In this document: piece by piece, positions 34,302 through 43,504 of the stretch
How positions within the stretch are numbered: position 1 is the stretch's first letter
Layout: each line of letters starts with the position of its first letter
Source of the DNA: JAABQG01 sp963726365
Lineage (GTDB): Bacteria; Pseudomonadota; Gammaproteobacteria; Burkholderiales; Burkholderiaceae_C
NCBI GenBank assembly: GCA_963726365.1
Contig: CAVSCI010000027.1
Span: 1 to 64,000, forward strand
Direction: 5' to 3'
DNA length: 64,000 nucleotides
The notes under the pieces: generated by a model
Database searches by the model: none
Seen by the model: the letters and a program-made list of their open reading frames with translations, nothing else
Told to the model about the DNA's origin: nothing
Translations under genes and position numbers: made by a program

Positions 34302-36158
34302 TTAACGGTACATGGCTTCAATTTGCTCGGCGTACTTCTTCTCGACCAGCTTGCGTTTGAGCTTCATGGTCGGGGTGAGTTCCTCGTCTTCCGCCGTCAA
34401 CTGGGTTTCCAGCAGGAAGAATTTCTTGATCTGCTCGACGCGGGCAAACTTCTTGTTCACGCCGTCAAGCACCTCCTGGATCAACGCCTGCACCTCGGCC
34501 GAGCGCGTCAGGCTGACGTAGTTGGAGAAGGGCACGTCGTGGTCCTGGGCGTACTTCTCGACGTTCTCCTGGTCGATCATGATGATGACGGTCAGGTAAG
34601 GCCGCTTGTCGCCGATGACCACGGCATCCGTGACATAGGGCGAGAATTTCAGTTCGTTTTCCAGCTCGCTTGGCGTGATGTTCTTGCCGCCGGCCGTGAT
34701 GATGATGTCCTTCATGCGGTCGGTGATGCGGAAGTAGCCGTCCTCGTCCATCACCCCCACGTCGCCGGTGTGCAGCCAGCCATCGGTATCGATGGTCTCG
34801 GCGGTTTTTTCGGGCTGGTTCAGGTAGCCCTTGAAGACGTTGGGGCCGCGCACCAGGATTTCGCCGGTCGCCGGATCGATGCGGACTTCGTTGAAGCCAG
34901 CGGCGGGCCCGATGGAGCCCGGCTTGATGCGCGCCGCCGGCACCCCGGTGGAGGCGCCGCAGGTTTCGGTCATGCCCCAGACCTCGAGCATGGGCACGCC
35001 GAGGGCGAGATACCACTTCACGAGCTCCGGTGAAATCGGCGCCGCGCCAGTCACCAGGAAGCGCGCGCGGTGAATGCCGATGAGCTTGCGCACATTGTTC
35101 AGGGCCAGCCAGCGCGCCAGGGTGAACTGCAGCTTGAGCCCGCCGCCCACCGGTTTGCCGGCCAGCACCAGATCGGCGATCCGCGTGCCCACGCCGATCG
35201 CCCAGCCATAGGCCAACTGCTGCATGCGGCTGGCTTCCTTGAGCGTGATCATCACGCCGGAGTAGAACTTCTCCCACACCCGCGGCACGGCCGTGAACAC
35301 CGTGGGCGCGATCTCGCGCACGTTCTCCGGCACGGTCTCGGGGTTCTCGACGAAATTGAGCTTGGCGCCGGTGTACATCGAGAAGTATTCGCCGCCCATG
35401 CGCTCCGCGATGTGGCACAGGGGCAGGAAGCACATGCATTCGTCGCTCTCGTTGCGCGAGATCAGCGTGTTGTAGCCATGCACGGTGTAGACCAGCCCGC
35501 CGTGGGTGTGCATCGCCCCCTTGGGACGCCCGGTGGTGCCCGAGGTGTAGACCAGGATGGCCAGGTCGTCGGGCCGGCAGGCCCGGGCACGCTCCATCAC
35601 CGCGCCGGGGTGCAGCGCGTTGTACTCGCGGCCCAGCGCACGAAGGGCGTCCAGGCCGATCACCCCCGGATCGTCGAGCTTGTGCAGGCCCTCCATGTCG
35701 AAGACCACGATCTTGCGCAGCAGCGGCAACTGCCCGCGCACCTCAAGCGCCTTGTCGAGCTGCTCGTCGTCTTCGACGAACAGGATCGTGGTGCGCGAGT
35801 CCTCGCAGAGGTAGTGCACCTGACTGGCGGCGTCGGTCGGGTAGATGCCGTTGGAGACGCCACCGCAACTCAGCACGGCCAGGTCGGCCAGCACCCAGTC
35901 AACCACGGTGTTGGCGAGGATCGACGCGGTTTCATGGGGCTTGAAGCCCAGGCTGAGCAGTCCGCCGGCAATCTCGAGCACCGCGTCGCCGGTCTGCTGC
36001 CAGGTCGAACTGCGCCAGATGCCCAGGTCCTTCTGGCGCATCCAGACCTTCGGCCCGCGCTGCTCGACGGCGTTCCAGAACATCGCGGACAGCGTGTCGC
36101 CCGGCACCACGATGTCGGTGCAGGGCTGGATGTGTGACAAGTCCCAAAGGTTGCTCAT
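34302..36158 (-). CDS. AMP-dependent long-chain acyl-CoA synthetase/ligase
   Basis: This enzyme activates a carboxylic acid with ATP and CoA. The 618-residue protein has the adenylate-forming signature VYTSGTTGRPKGAMHTHGG, the A4/A5 region MLEVWGMTETCGASTG, GDVGVMDEDGYFRITDRMKD and the A10 lysine region ELTPTMKLKRKLVEKKY. The insert and the length are typical of long-chain ligases. The start at 36158 yields MSNLWDLSHIQP; a longer frame to 36251 runs through a repeat and is unlikely to be used. Its place between the ATPase and binding-protein genes of an ABC importer suggests import-coupled activation of the substrate. Confidence 0.94.
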   Translation of the reverse strand: MSNLWDLSHIQPCTDIVVPGDTLSAMFWNAVEQRGPKVWMRQKDLGIWRSSTWQQTGDAVLEIAGGLLSLGFKPHETASILANTVVDWVLADLAVLSCGGVSNGIYPTDAASQVHYLCEDSRTTILFVEDDEQLDKALEVRGQLPLLRKIVVFDMEGLHKLDDPGVIGLDALRALGREYNALHPGAVMERARACRPDDLAILVYTSGTTGRPKGAMHTHGGLVYTVHGYNTLISRNESDECMCFLPLCHIAERMGGEYFSMYTGAKLNFVENPETVPENVREIAPTVFTAVPRVWEKFYSGVMITLKEASRMQQLAYGWAIGVGTRIADLVLAGKPVGGGLKLQFTLARWLALNNVRKLIGIHRARFLVTGAAPISPELVKWYLALGVPMLEVWGMTETCGASTGVPAARIKPGSIGPAAGFNEVRIDPATGEILVRGPNVFKGYLNQPEKTAETIDTDGWLHTGDVGVMDEDGYFRITDRMKDIIITAGGKNITPSELENELKFSPYVTDAVVIGDKRPYLTVIIMIDQENVEKYAQDHDVPFSNYVSLTRSAEVQALIQEVLDGVNKKFARVEQIKKFFLLETQLTAEDEELTPTMKLKRKLVEKKYAEQIEAMYR

Positions 36159-36168
36159 GGAAAAAAGG

Positions 36169-36207
36169 CCCCCACGCTTGTCACTTCGTGTACTTCGCTG
36201 CCCCCCA
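36169..36207. repeat. Intergenic repeat, copy 1
   Basis: It begins CCCCCACGCTTGTCACTTCG and runs into a CCCCCC tract. A reverse-complement copy occurs at 37974-38011, identical over the first 23 bases and nearly so over the rest (14 of 15). Both copies sit in gene gaps of the same liv-type operon, and similar elements are familiar from Comamonadaceae genomes. Function unknown. Confidence 0.7.
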
Positions 36208-36253
36208 GGGGGGACCTTCACTGGCTTGAGGCGGCTCTGCGCGGCGTTCATGC

Positions 36254-37057
36254 TTATCTCCAGTTCTTCTTCTTTTTCCAGCGCCGCTCGTCGCGCATGC
36301 CGGTTTCCTTCAGGCCGAGGTAGAACTCCTTGATGTCGTCCTTCTCGCGCAGGTTGGCGCAGGTGTCTTCCATGACGATGCGGCCGTTTTCCAGCACATA
36401 GCCGTAGTCCGAGGCGTTGAGCGCCATGTTGGCGTTCTGCTCGACCAGCAGGATGGTGGTGCCGCGCTCGCGGTTGATGCGCACCACGATCTCGAAGATC
36501 TCCTTCGTCAGCTTCGGGCTCAGGCCCAGACTGGGCTCGTCGAGCAGCATCAGGTCAGGGTTGGCCATCAGCGCACGCGAGATCGACAGCATCTGCTGCT
36601 GGCCGCCAGAGAGCAGGCCGGCATCCTGCGCACTGCGCTCCTTCAGGATGGGAAAGTAGCCAAAGACCGCCTCCATGTCGCGCGCCACGCCGTCACGGTC
36701 CTTGCGGGTGTAGGCCCCCATCAGCAGGTTGTCGTGCACGCTGAGCAGGGGAAACACCTCGCGGCCCTCGGGCACATGGGACAGGCCCTGCTGCACGATG
36801 AAGGCCGGATCCCGGGCGGTGATGTCCTGCCCCTTGAACTCGATCGAGCCCTTGCGCGGATCGATGATGCCGGAGATGGTCTTGAGGATGGTGGTCTTGC
36901 CCGCGCCGTTGGAGCCCAGTACCGTGGCCACTTCGCCGCGGCGCACCTTCAGGCTCACGCCACGGATCGCCTTGATCGGTCCGTAGGCGCTCTCGACGTT
37001 GAGCAGTTTCAGCACCGGCGCGTCTTCGGCGGGCGTGGTGACGGGCGTGGTGCTCAT
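36254..37057 (-). CDS. livF: ABC transporter ATP-binding protein LivF-like
   Basis: This is one of the two ATPases of the HAAT-type importer. In 267 residues it has Walker A GSNGAGKTT, signature LLSGGQQQML, Walker B LMLLDEPSLGLSP and the switch His region replaced by VEQNANMALN, as is normal for LivF. An extension of about 25 residues at the C-terminus is lysine-rich (RRWKKKKNWR). It follows livG by 61 bases. Confidence 0.94.
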   Translation of the reverse strand: MSTTPVTTPAEDAPVLKLLNVESAYGPIKAIRGVSLKVRRGEVATVLGSNGAGKTTILKTISGIIDPRKGSIEFKGQDITARDPAFIVQQGLSHVPEGREVFPLLSVHDNLLMGAYTRKDRDGVARDMEAVFGYFPILKERSAQDAGLLSGGQQQMLSISRALMANPDLMLLDEPSLGLSPKLTKEIFEIVVRINRERGTTILLVEQNANMALNASDYGYVLENGRIVMEDTCANLREKDDIKEFYLGLKETGMRDERRWKKKKNWR

Positions 37058-37118
37058 TGGCTAACCTCCGTGCGGCGCACTGCGGTGCGAGCTTGCTTGG
37101 GGCGGCCCGGCGCGGCGC

Positions 37119-37928
37119 TCATGCAGGCCTCCGAAGCGAGGAGACGTCGTCGATGGAGCCCAGGTAGGCCTCGATCACGCCCGGGTCGTTCTGCACCTCG
37201 CGCGGCGTGCCCATGGCCAACACCTCGCCCTGGTTCATGGCCAGCACGCGGTCCGACACCTTGGACACCAGCGTCATGTCATGTTCCACCATCAGCACGG
37301 TGATGCCAAGTACGTTCTTGATGTCGGCAATCCAGAAGGCCATGTCATCGGTTTCCTCCACGTTCAGGCCGGATGAAGGCTCGTCGAGCAGCAGCAGTTT
37401 CGGCTCGGTGCACAGCGCCCGGCCCATCTCCACGACCTTGCGCACGCCGTAGGGCAGGCCGGCCACCAGCGAATCGCGGTGGTGCTGAAGGTCGAGGAAG
37501 TCGATGACGCGTTCGGCCTTTTCGCGCGCCTCCATCTCGGCGGCGCGGGTGGCGGGCGTGAAGAAAACCTCGCTCCAGAAGCCGGTCTTGCGGTGCGTGT
37601 GGCGCCCGATCAGCAGGTTGTGCAGCACCGTGGCGTGCTCGAACAGTTCGATGTTCTGGAAGGTGCGCGCAATGCCGAGGGAGGCAATGGCGTGCGGCGG
37701 CTGTTCGGTGAGCCTGAGCGGCCCCTGCGGCCCGACGTAGGTGATCTCGCCGGCGGTGGGGGTGTAGATGCGGCTGATCAGGTTGAAGACCGTGGTCTTG
37801 CCAGCGCCGTTGGGCCCGATCAGCGTGAACACCTCGCCGGGCTTCACGTCGAAGCTCACATTGTTGACCGCCAGCACGCCGCCGAAGCGCACGCTGAGGT
37901 TCTGGGCTGAGAGAAGAATTTCTGTCAT
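37119..37928 (-). CDS. livG: ABC transporter ATP-binding protein LivG-like
   Basis: This is the second ATPase of the importer, with 269 residues. It has Walker A GPNGAGKTT, the LivG-type insertion IARTFQNIELFEHATVLHNL, signature-region LPYGVRKVVEMGRAL, Walker B LLLLDEPSSGLN and switch LMVEHDMTLV. It is co-directional with livM (83 bases upstream, with the second repeat copy between). Confidence 0.94.
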   Translation of the reverse strand: MTEILLSAQNLSVRFGGVLAVNNVSFDVKPGEVFTLIGPNGAGKTTVFNLISRIYTPTAGEITYVGPQGPLRLTEQPPHAIASLGIARTFQNIELFEHATVLHNLLIGRHTHRKTGFWSEVFFTPATRAAEMEAREKAERVIDFLDLQHHRDSLVAGLPYGVRKVVEMGRALCTEPKLLLLDEPSSGLNVEETDDMAFWIADIKNVLGITVLMVEHDMTLVSKVSDRVLAMNQGEVLAMGTPREVQNDPGVIEAYLGSIDDVSSLRRPA

Positions 37929-37973
37929 TCAGGGCTCCGACGGGCCGCCCCTAGGCAGCCCTGAGCCCCCTCG

Positions 37974-38011
37974 GGGGGGCAGCGTAGTACACGAAGTGAC
38001 AAGCGTGGGGG
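37974..38011. repeat. Intergenic repeat, copy 2 (inverted relative to copy 1)
   Basis: It contains ACACGAAGTGACAAGCGTGG, the reverse complement of copy 1 at 36169-36207, preceded by a G-rich tract. It fills most of the livM-livG gap. Two inverted copies 1.8 kb apart could fold or recombine, but nothing shows that they do. Confidence 0.7.
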
Positions 38012-39088
38012 TCATTTCAGCCTATCGGATTTCTGGAAGGACTTCTGCCGCTTGAACATGCCCTGCCGGTAGAAGGGGAACAACTGGATCCAGGCGCGCA
38101 CCTTGAGCCAGCGGCCGTACAGGCCCATCGGCTCGAACAGCACGAAAGCCACCAGCACGACGCCATAGACCACGGCCTGCAGGCCGGGGGCCTGGCCGAC
38201 CGCGGCGGGGAGGTAGTCCTTGGTCAGGGAAATCACTTGCGGCATGGTGATCAGGAAGATCGCGCCCAGGAAGGCACCGTGCACCGAACCCAGGCCGCCG
38301 ATCACCACCATCAGCAGCAGGTCGATCGACTGGATGATGTTGAACTGGTCAGGTGAGATGAATTGCAGCTTGTGGGCATAGAGCGCCCCGCCGACGCCGG
38401 CGAGCGCGGCTGACAGCGCGAACGACAGGGTCTTGTAGCGTGCCAGGTTGATGCCCATGCTCTGCGCCGAGATTTCCGAGTCGCGGATGGCGACGAAGGC
38501 GCGCCCGGTGGAAGAGCGCAGCAGGTTCAGGATGCCCAGCGTGGCGAGCACCGCGATGAACAGGCAAAGGTAATAGAAACCTTCGCCGCTGTCCACTTTC
38601 CAGCCGAAGAGGTCGGGCGCCTTGATGTGGATGCCGGCGTTGCCGCCGGTGACCTTCTCCCAGCGCGCCAGCACTTCCTCGACGATGAAGCCGAAGGACA
38701 GCGTGGCCATGCCGAGGTAGATGCCCTTGACCCGCAGCGCCGGCAGACCGACCACCACCCCCACCGCCGCCGACAGGCCGGCGGCGCAGATCAGGGCCAG
38801 CGGGAACGGCACGCCAGCGTTGGTCATCACCGCCTGGGTGTAAGCACCCACGCCGAGGAACGCCGCGTGGCCCAGGGAGAACTGTCCGGTGAAGCCGGCC
38901 AGCAGCATCAGCCCGAGGCCGACGATGGCGTAGATCAGGATGAAAGTCATCTGGGCCAGCCAGTACTCGGCAAACAGCCAGGGTGCGGCGACCAGCAGTA
39001 GCGCCAGCGCGCTGTACCAGAAGACATGACCGCCGTGTTTGGCAAGCTTGATGTCCTGCGCGTAACTGGTCTTGAAAATGAAACGCAT
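38012..39088 (-). CDS. livM: ABC transporter permease LivM-like
   Basis: This inner-membrane permease has 358 residues and about nine hydrophobic helices, with the family hallmarks GLGLMLLAGFTGQFSLGHAAFLGVGAY near the start of the core and GGLGSVHGAFLGAIFL toward the end. Together with LivH it forms the channel. It ends with a basic tail (FYRQGMFKRQKSFQKSDRLK). It lies about 60 bases after livH. Confidence 0.94.
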   Translation of the reverse strand: MRFIFKTSYAQDIKLAKHGGHVFWYSALALLLVAAPWLFAEYWLAQMTFILIYAIVGLGLMLLAGFTGQFSLGHAAFLGVGAYTQAVMTNAGVPFPLALICAAGLSAAVGVVVGLPALRVKGIYLGMATLSFGFIVEEVLARWEKVTGGNAGIHIKAPDLFGWKVDSGEGFYYLCLFIAVLATLGILNLLRSSTGRAFVAIRDSEISAQSMGINLARYKTLSFALSAALAGVGGALYAHKLQFISPDQFNIIQSIDLLLMVVIGGLGSVHGAFLGAIFLITMPQVISLTKDYLPAAVGQAPGLQAVVYGVVLVAFVLFEPMGLYGRWLKVRAWIQLFPFYRQGMFKRQKSFQKSDRLK

Positions 39089-39103
39089 GGTTTTGATTTG
39101 TTG

Positions 39104-39139
39104 GGGTCAGAGCACATCGCTTCGCGAGTGGTCTGACCC
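39104..39139. repeat. Palindromic element GGGTCAGA...TCTGACCC between livH and livM
   Basis: Eight-base perfect arms are separated by 20 bases, with further partial pairing inside (TCGC/GCGA). It fills the livH-livM gap. Elements with this arm sequence recur in Comamonadaceae genomes as far as I recall. In RNA it would form a hairpin that could affect expression across the operon. Confidence 0.6.
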
Positions 39140-39147
39140 ACAAGGTT

Positions 39148-40025
39148 TTAGACTTTTTTCCTGAGTTTTTCGCCGAACAGGCCATTGGGCTTGACCATCA
39201 GCATGATCAGCACCACCACGTAGGGCGCCGTGTCCTTGAAGCCGTCAGGCAGGTAGAAACCCGAGAGTGATTCCACGATGCCGATGATCGAGTCCGCCGA
39301 CGATGGCGCCGGGCAGGCTGGTGAAGCCGCCGACCACCGCCGCGGGGAAGGCCTTCAGGCCGATGAAGCCCATGTTGGCGTGCACGAAGGTGATGGGCGC
39401 CAGCAGCAGGCCGGCGATGGCGGCCACGGCCGCGGCCAGGCCCCAGACCAGGCCGTTGAGCGTCTTGACCGGGATGCCCATGTAATAGGCCGCGAGCTGG
39501 TTCTGCGACGAAGCCTGCATCGCCATGCCGAGCTTGCTGTACTTGAACATCGCGAACAGCCCGGCGCACAGCACGGCGGTGGCGGCAATCACCACCATCT
39601 GCTCGACGTTGAGCACCAGCGCGACCCAGGTTCCAGATCTGGTCCTTGTAGGGCACGGGCAGAGTGTGCGTTTCGGTGCCGATGTTGGGGATCATGGTGA
39701 TCAACCCACGCGCCACGTAGGCGATGCCGATGGTCAGCATGACGATGGAGAAAGCCGGCTGGCCCAGGATCGGCCGGATCACGATGCGCTCCAGCAGCAC
39801 GCCGAAGACGGCCATGGCGGCAATCGCGGCGAGCACCGCCGCCCAGAACGGAAAGCCCAGCATCGTCATGCCGGCCAGGCCGCCGAAGGCGCCCAGCATC
39901 ATCAGATCGCCCTGGGCGAAGCTCACGGTCTCGGTGGCCTTGTAGATCAGCACGAAGCCGAGCGCAATCAGGCCGTAGATGCATCCTATGGCGATGCCGC
40001 TGATGACCAATTGAAGAAACTGCAC
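39148..40025 (-). CDS. livH: ABC transporter permease LivH-like (two frameshifts)
   Basis: This is the partner permease, about 290 residues after correction. The start MQFLQLVISGIAIGCIYGLI and FVLIYKATETVSFAQGDLMM are typical of LivH. Frame one ends near 39622-39627, where removing one base joins KDQIWNLG to ALVLNVEQMVVIAATAVL; a second single-base insertion near 39289-39294 joins TSLPGAIVGG to IIGIVESLSGFYLPDGFKD. The restored protein ends in GLFGEKLRKKV at 39148. It is the first gene of the transporter operon. Confidence 0.9.
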
Positions 40026-40129
40026 TGTGCCTCCTGAAGCGTTGCGCGGTTATACCGGGTTGCCGTGATACTGTCCTCAGGGTTGTTCCCCATAGCCTGT
40101 CCCGCGTTGGCTCAGGTGTGATCGCGCGC

Positions 40130-40932
40130 ATGAAACCCTGCGTCACCACCGAAAACATCGACGGCATCACCGTCGTCACCCTGAACCGCCCCGAGGTGCG
40201 CAACGCCGTGGACGCGCGACACGGCACGCGCACTGCATGCGGCTTTCCTCGCTTTTGACGATGACCCTGCCAGTCGCGTGGCTGTTTTCCACGGCGCGCA
40301 TGGCCATTTCTGCGCCGGCTGGGACCTGCAGGCCGGGCGCGCGGCTGCACGCGGCGGGTGTCCAGGGCAACGCCCTGACGCACCTCGACTGGGCGCCGGA
40401 CGCGCAGCGCCCGCTGGGCCCGATGGGGCCAAGCCGCCTGCTGCTGTCCAAGCCGGTGATCGCCGCCGTCAGCGGCGCGGCGGTCGCCGGTGGCATGGAA
40501 CTGGCGCTGTGGTGCGACCTGCGGGTGATGGAGGCCGATGCCTATTTCGGCGTCTATTGCCGGCGCTTCGGCGTGCCGCTGATCGACGGCGGCACGGTGC
40601 GCCTGCCGCGACTGATTGGCATGGGGCACGCGATGGACCTGATCCTGACCGGGCGCAAGGTGCAGGCTGACGAAGCCTTGCGCATGGGCCTGTGCAACCG
40701 TGTCGCGCCACCGGGCGGGGCGCGGGAAGCCGCGATCACGCTGGCGCGTCAGCTGGCCGGCTTTCCGCAGGCCACGATGAACGCCGACCGCCTGAGTGCC
40801 CATCGGCAAGGGGGCCTGCCGCTGGAAGAGGCGTTGCGCCAGGAATGGGATGCGGGGCGGGCCTGCCTCGACGATGCGCTGGCCGGCGCCGCCCGATTTT
40901 CGGCAGGCGAGGGGCGGCACGGGAAATTTTGA
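40130..40932 (+). CDS. Enoyl-CoA hydratase-family protein (two frameshifts)
   Basis: This is a crotonase-fold protein of about 266 residues after correction, divergent from the liv-type operon. It begins KPCVTTENIDGITVVTLNRP. A single-base insertion near 40213-40220 and another near 40335-40345 must be removed to connect NAVDAR to ARALHAAFLAFDDDPASRVA, then FCAGWDLQAG to HAAGVQGNALTHLDW. The third part contains KPVIAAVSGAAVAGGMELALWCDLRV, the second oxyanion-hole region, and FGVPLIDGGTVRLPRLIG. The substrate is unknown. Confidence 0.87.
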
Positions 40933-40963
40933 GTCGAATAGGCTTTTTCCCAGCATCGAATGG

Positions 40964-40986
40964 TCATTTTCTGCTATGGAAAATGA
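40964..40986. repeat. Hairpin (TCATTTTC/GAAAATGA) downstream of the crotonase gene
   Basis: An 8-bp perfect stem with a 7-base loop lies in the gap between two convergent genes. It is AT-rich and lacks a T-run, so it is a weak candidate for transcript end processing rather than a classical terminator. Confidence 0.4.
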
Positions 40987-41062
40987 GGTATTCGGGGTCA
41001 AAGGGGTGCAGGCACGGCGGCCAACTTCCCCATCCCGGTGACGCCTGCGCCTGCGCCTTCCC

Positions 41063-41524
41063 TCATACTTCGGGCCGTTCGATCGGCCGCGGCCGCCCCT
41101 GGTCATCGATGGCCACATAGGTCAGCGAAGCCTCGGTCACTTTGATGTAGTGGCCCTGCGTGTCGTAGCGCTCGGCGTAGACCTCGACCTGCACCGTGAT
41201 CGAGGTGCGGCCGATGCGGGTGACGCCGCCGAAGAATGACAGGATGTCGCCCACGCGCACCGGCTGCTTGAAGATGAACTCGTTGACAGCCACGGTGGCC
41301 ATGCGACCGCGCACGTAGCGCGCCGGCACGATGGAGCCGGCAATGTCGACCTGCGCCATGACCCAGCCGCCGAAGATGTCGCCGTTGGCATTGCAGTCGG
41401 CCGGCATCGGGACGACCTTGAGCACCAGTTCCTTGTCGGTGGGCAGCGGCACGCGCGGCGCGATCACCCGAGCCGGATTGGAGGGGATGGCGGACGAGGC
41501 GGCGGGGCGTGAAGCGTTGGACAT
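41063..41524 (-). CDS. YciA-like acyl-CoA thioesterase
   Basis: This is a hotdog thioesterase of 153 residues. The catalytic region reads PMPADCNANGDIFGGWVMAQVDIAGSI: the N-x-x-x-D/G-x-I-F-G-G-W motif with Asp is that of YciA, which hydrolyses a broad range of acyl-CoAs. VYAERYDTQGHYIKVTEASLTYVA is the family C-terminus. The start at 41524 gives MSNASRPAAS; a longer frame is unlikely. It lies at the edge of the acyl-CoA island and is the fourth hotdog enzyme there. Confidence 0.92.
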   Translation of the reverse strand: MSNASRPAASSAIPSNPARVIAPRVPLPTDKELVLKVVPMPADCNANGDIFGGWVMAQVDIAGSIVPARYVRGRMATVAVNEFIFKQPVRVGDILSFFGGVTRIGRTSITVQVEVYAERYDTQGHYIKVTEASLTYVAIDDQGRPRPIERPEV

Positions 41525-41619
41525 GGGCACAATCTGAAACCGTTGATACTGGGTGGTCCGGACCGCTTTCTTGCGAAACGCCCCGGCTCTGCCCACCCCA
41601 TTCCTACAGATTGTCTCCC

Positions 41620-43467
41620 ATGCGTGGCCACCGCGAGCTCAGTTCCTCTTCACCCGCGCCTTCGGGCGCGCCGCGCTCCGACTGGGGCACATTGCGCCGC
41701 CTGTTTCCCTACCTTTGGCGCTACAAGTGGCGCGTGATCTTCGCCCTGGTCTTCATGGTGGGTGCCAAGCTGGCCAACGTGGGCGTGCCGCTGCTGCTGA
41801 AGAACCTGGTGGACGCCTTGACGCCCGCTGTCAATCCGGTGGCTGCCGCGATACTGGTGGTGCCGGTGGGCCTGCTGGTCGCGTACGGGGCGTTGCGCCT
41901 GTCCACCACGCTGTTCACCGAACTGCGTGAACTGGTGTTCTCCAAGGCCACGCAGGGCGCGGCGCGTTCCATTGCCCTGGAGACTTTTCAGCACCTGCAC
42001 GCCTTGAGCCTGCGCTTTCACCTGGAGCGCCAGACCGGCGGCATGACGCGCGACATCGAGCGCGGCGTGCGCGGCATCGAGTCGCTGATCTCGTTCTCGT
42101 TGTTCTCCATCATCCCGACGCTGATCGAGGTGGCGCTGGTGCTGAGCATCCTGGCGGTCAAGTTCGACGTCTGGTTCGCCTGGATCACGCTGGCCGCGCT
42201 GGCGTTCTACATCACTTTCACGGTATCGGTAACCGAGTGGCGCACCAAGTTCCGCCGTCAGGCCAACGAGTTCGATTCCGCCGCACACACCAAGGCGGTG
42301 GACTCCCTGCTGAACTACGAGACGGTCAAATACTTCAACAACGAGGCCTTCGAGGCACGGCGCTATGACGAAAGCCTGGCGCGGCTGCGTCAGGCGCGCC
42401 TGAAGACCCAGACCACGCTGAGCCTGCTGAATGTGGGCCAGCAATTCATCATCGCCGTGGGCCTGGTCGCCATGCTCTGGCGCGCCACCCAGGGCGTGGT
42501 GGACGGCCGCATGACGCTGGGCGACCTGGTGATGGTCAACGCCTTCATGATCCAGCTCTACATCCCGCTGAACTTCCTGGGTGTGATTTACCGCGAGATC
42601 AAGCAGAGCCTGACCGACCTGGACAAGATGTTCACCCTGATGGAGAAGGAGCGCGAGGTGGCCGATGCTCCTGATGCGCTGCCGCTGACCATCCGGCCCC
42701 TGACGGCGATCGATGGGCGGGACGATGGCGCGGTGGACGCGGCGGTTCGCTTCGAGGATGTGAACTTCGCCTATGACGCGGCCCGCCCCATCCTGCACGA
42801 CATCAGCTTCGAGATTCCCGCCGGCAAGACCGTGGCGGTGGTCGGCCCATCAGGTTCGGGCAAATCGACGCTGGCGCGGCTGCTGTTTCGTTTCTATGAC
42901 GCCCAGCAGGGACAGATATCGATTGCCGGGCAGGACATCCGGGCCGTGACCCAGGCCAGCGTGCGGCAGGCGATCGGCATCGTGCCGCAGGACACGGTGC
43001 TGTTCAACGACACGGTGGAATACAACATTGCCTATGGCCGCCCCGGCGCCAGCCGCGCCGAGGTCGAGGCCGCCGCGCGCGCCGCCCACATCCACGACTT
43101 CATCGTCTCCACGCCCAGGGGCTACGACGCGATCGTCGGCGAGCGCGGCCTGAAGCTCTCCGGCGGCGAGAAGCAGCGCGTGGCCATCGCACGCACCCTG
43201 CTGAAGAACCCGCCGATCCTGATCTTCGACGAGGCTACTTCCGCGCTGGACTCGGCCAACGAGCGCGCCATCCAGGCCGAACTGCAGAGCGTGGCGCAGA
43301 ACAAGACCACGCTGGTGATCGCACACAGGCTGTCCACGGTGGTGGATGCCCACGAGATCCTGGTGATGGAGGCCGGGCGCATCATCGAGCGCGGCACACA
43401 CGCCGAACTGCTGGCGCGGCAGGGGCGCTACGCGTCCATGTGGGCGCTGCAGCAGAGCTCGGATTGA
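41620..43467 (+). CDS. Atm1/HMT1-type ABC exporter (fused membrane and ATPase domains)
   Basis: This half-size ABC exporter of 615 residues carries the six-helix membrane domain (about 25-330) and then the ATPase. Marker stretches are LNYETVKYFNNEAFEARRYD, which is highly characteristic of the Atm1/HMT1 group, Walker A VGPSGSGKST, signature LKLSGGEKQRVAIA and Walker B ILIFDEATSALD. Bacterial Atm1 exporters move glutathione-bound metals or persulfides out of the cytosol, a possible functional link to the persulfide dioxygenase at 4.5 kb. It is divergent from the thioesterase. Confidence 0.93.
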   Translation: MRGHRELSSSSPAPSGAPRSDWGTLRRLFPYLWRYKWRVIFALVFMVGAKLANVGVPLLLKNLVDALTPAVNPVAAAILVVPVGLLVAYGALRLSTTLFTELRELVFSKATQGAARSIALETFQHLHALSLRFHLERQTGGMTRDIERGVRGIESLISFSLFSIIPTLIEVALVLSILAVKFDVWFAWITLAALAFYITFTVSVTEWRTKFRRQANEFDSAAHTKAVDSLLNYETVKYFNNEAFEARRYDESLARLRQARLKTQTTLSLLNVGQQFIIAVGLVAMLWRATQGVVDGRMTLGDLVMVNAFMIQLYIPLNFLGVIYREIKQSLTDLDKMFTLMEKEREVADAPDALPLTIRPLTAIDGRDDGAVDAAVRFEDVNFAYDAARPILHDISFEIPAGKTVAVVGPSGSGKSTLARLLFRFYDAQQGQISIAGQDIRAVTQASVRQAIGIVPQDTVLFNDTVEYNIAYGRPGASRAEVEAAARAAHIHDFIVSTPRGYDAIVGERGLKLSGGEKQRVAIARTLLKNPPILIFDEATSALDSANERAIQAELQSVAQNKTTLVIAHRLSTVVDAHEILVMEAGRIIERGTHAELLARQGRYASMWALQQSSD

Positions 43468-43504
43468 TGTTGGATATTCTTGGCGCTGGAATCAGCCAAA
43501 AAAA

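Noticed and set aside
33174..35033. A 619-codon plus-strand frame opposite the binding-protein and ligase genes
   Set aside because: It spans two genuine minus-strand genes and the gap between them and has no recognisable domain.
36159..36251. N-terminal extension of the CoA ligase starting MNAAQSRLKP
   Set aside because: The extension is encoded largely by an intergenic repeat that recurs nearby; the ATG at 36158 gives the natural N-terminus.
43468..43504. Possible terminator after the Atm1-type exporter (TTGGC...GCCAA followed by an A-run)
   Set aside because: The stem is short and interrupted and the run is A on the plus strand, which does not suit termination of either neighbour.
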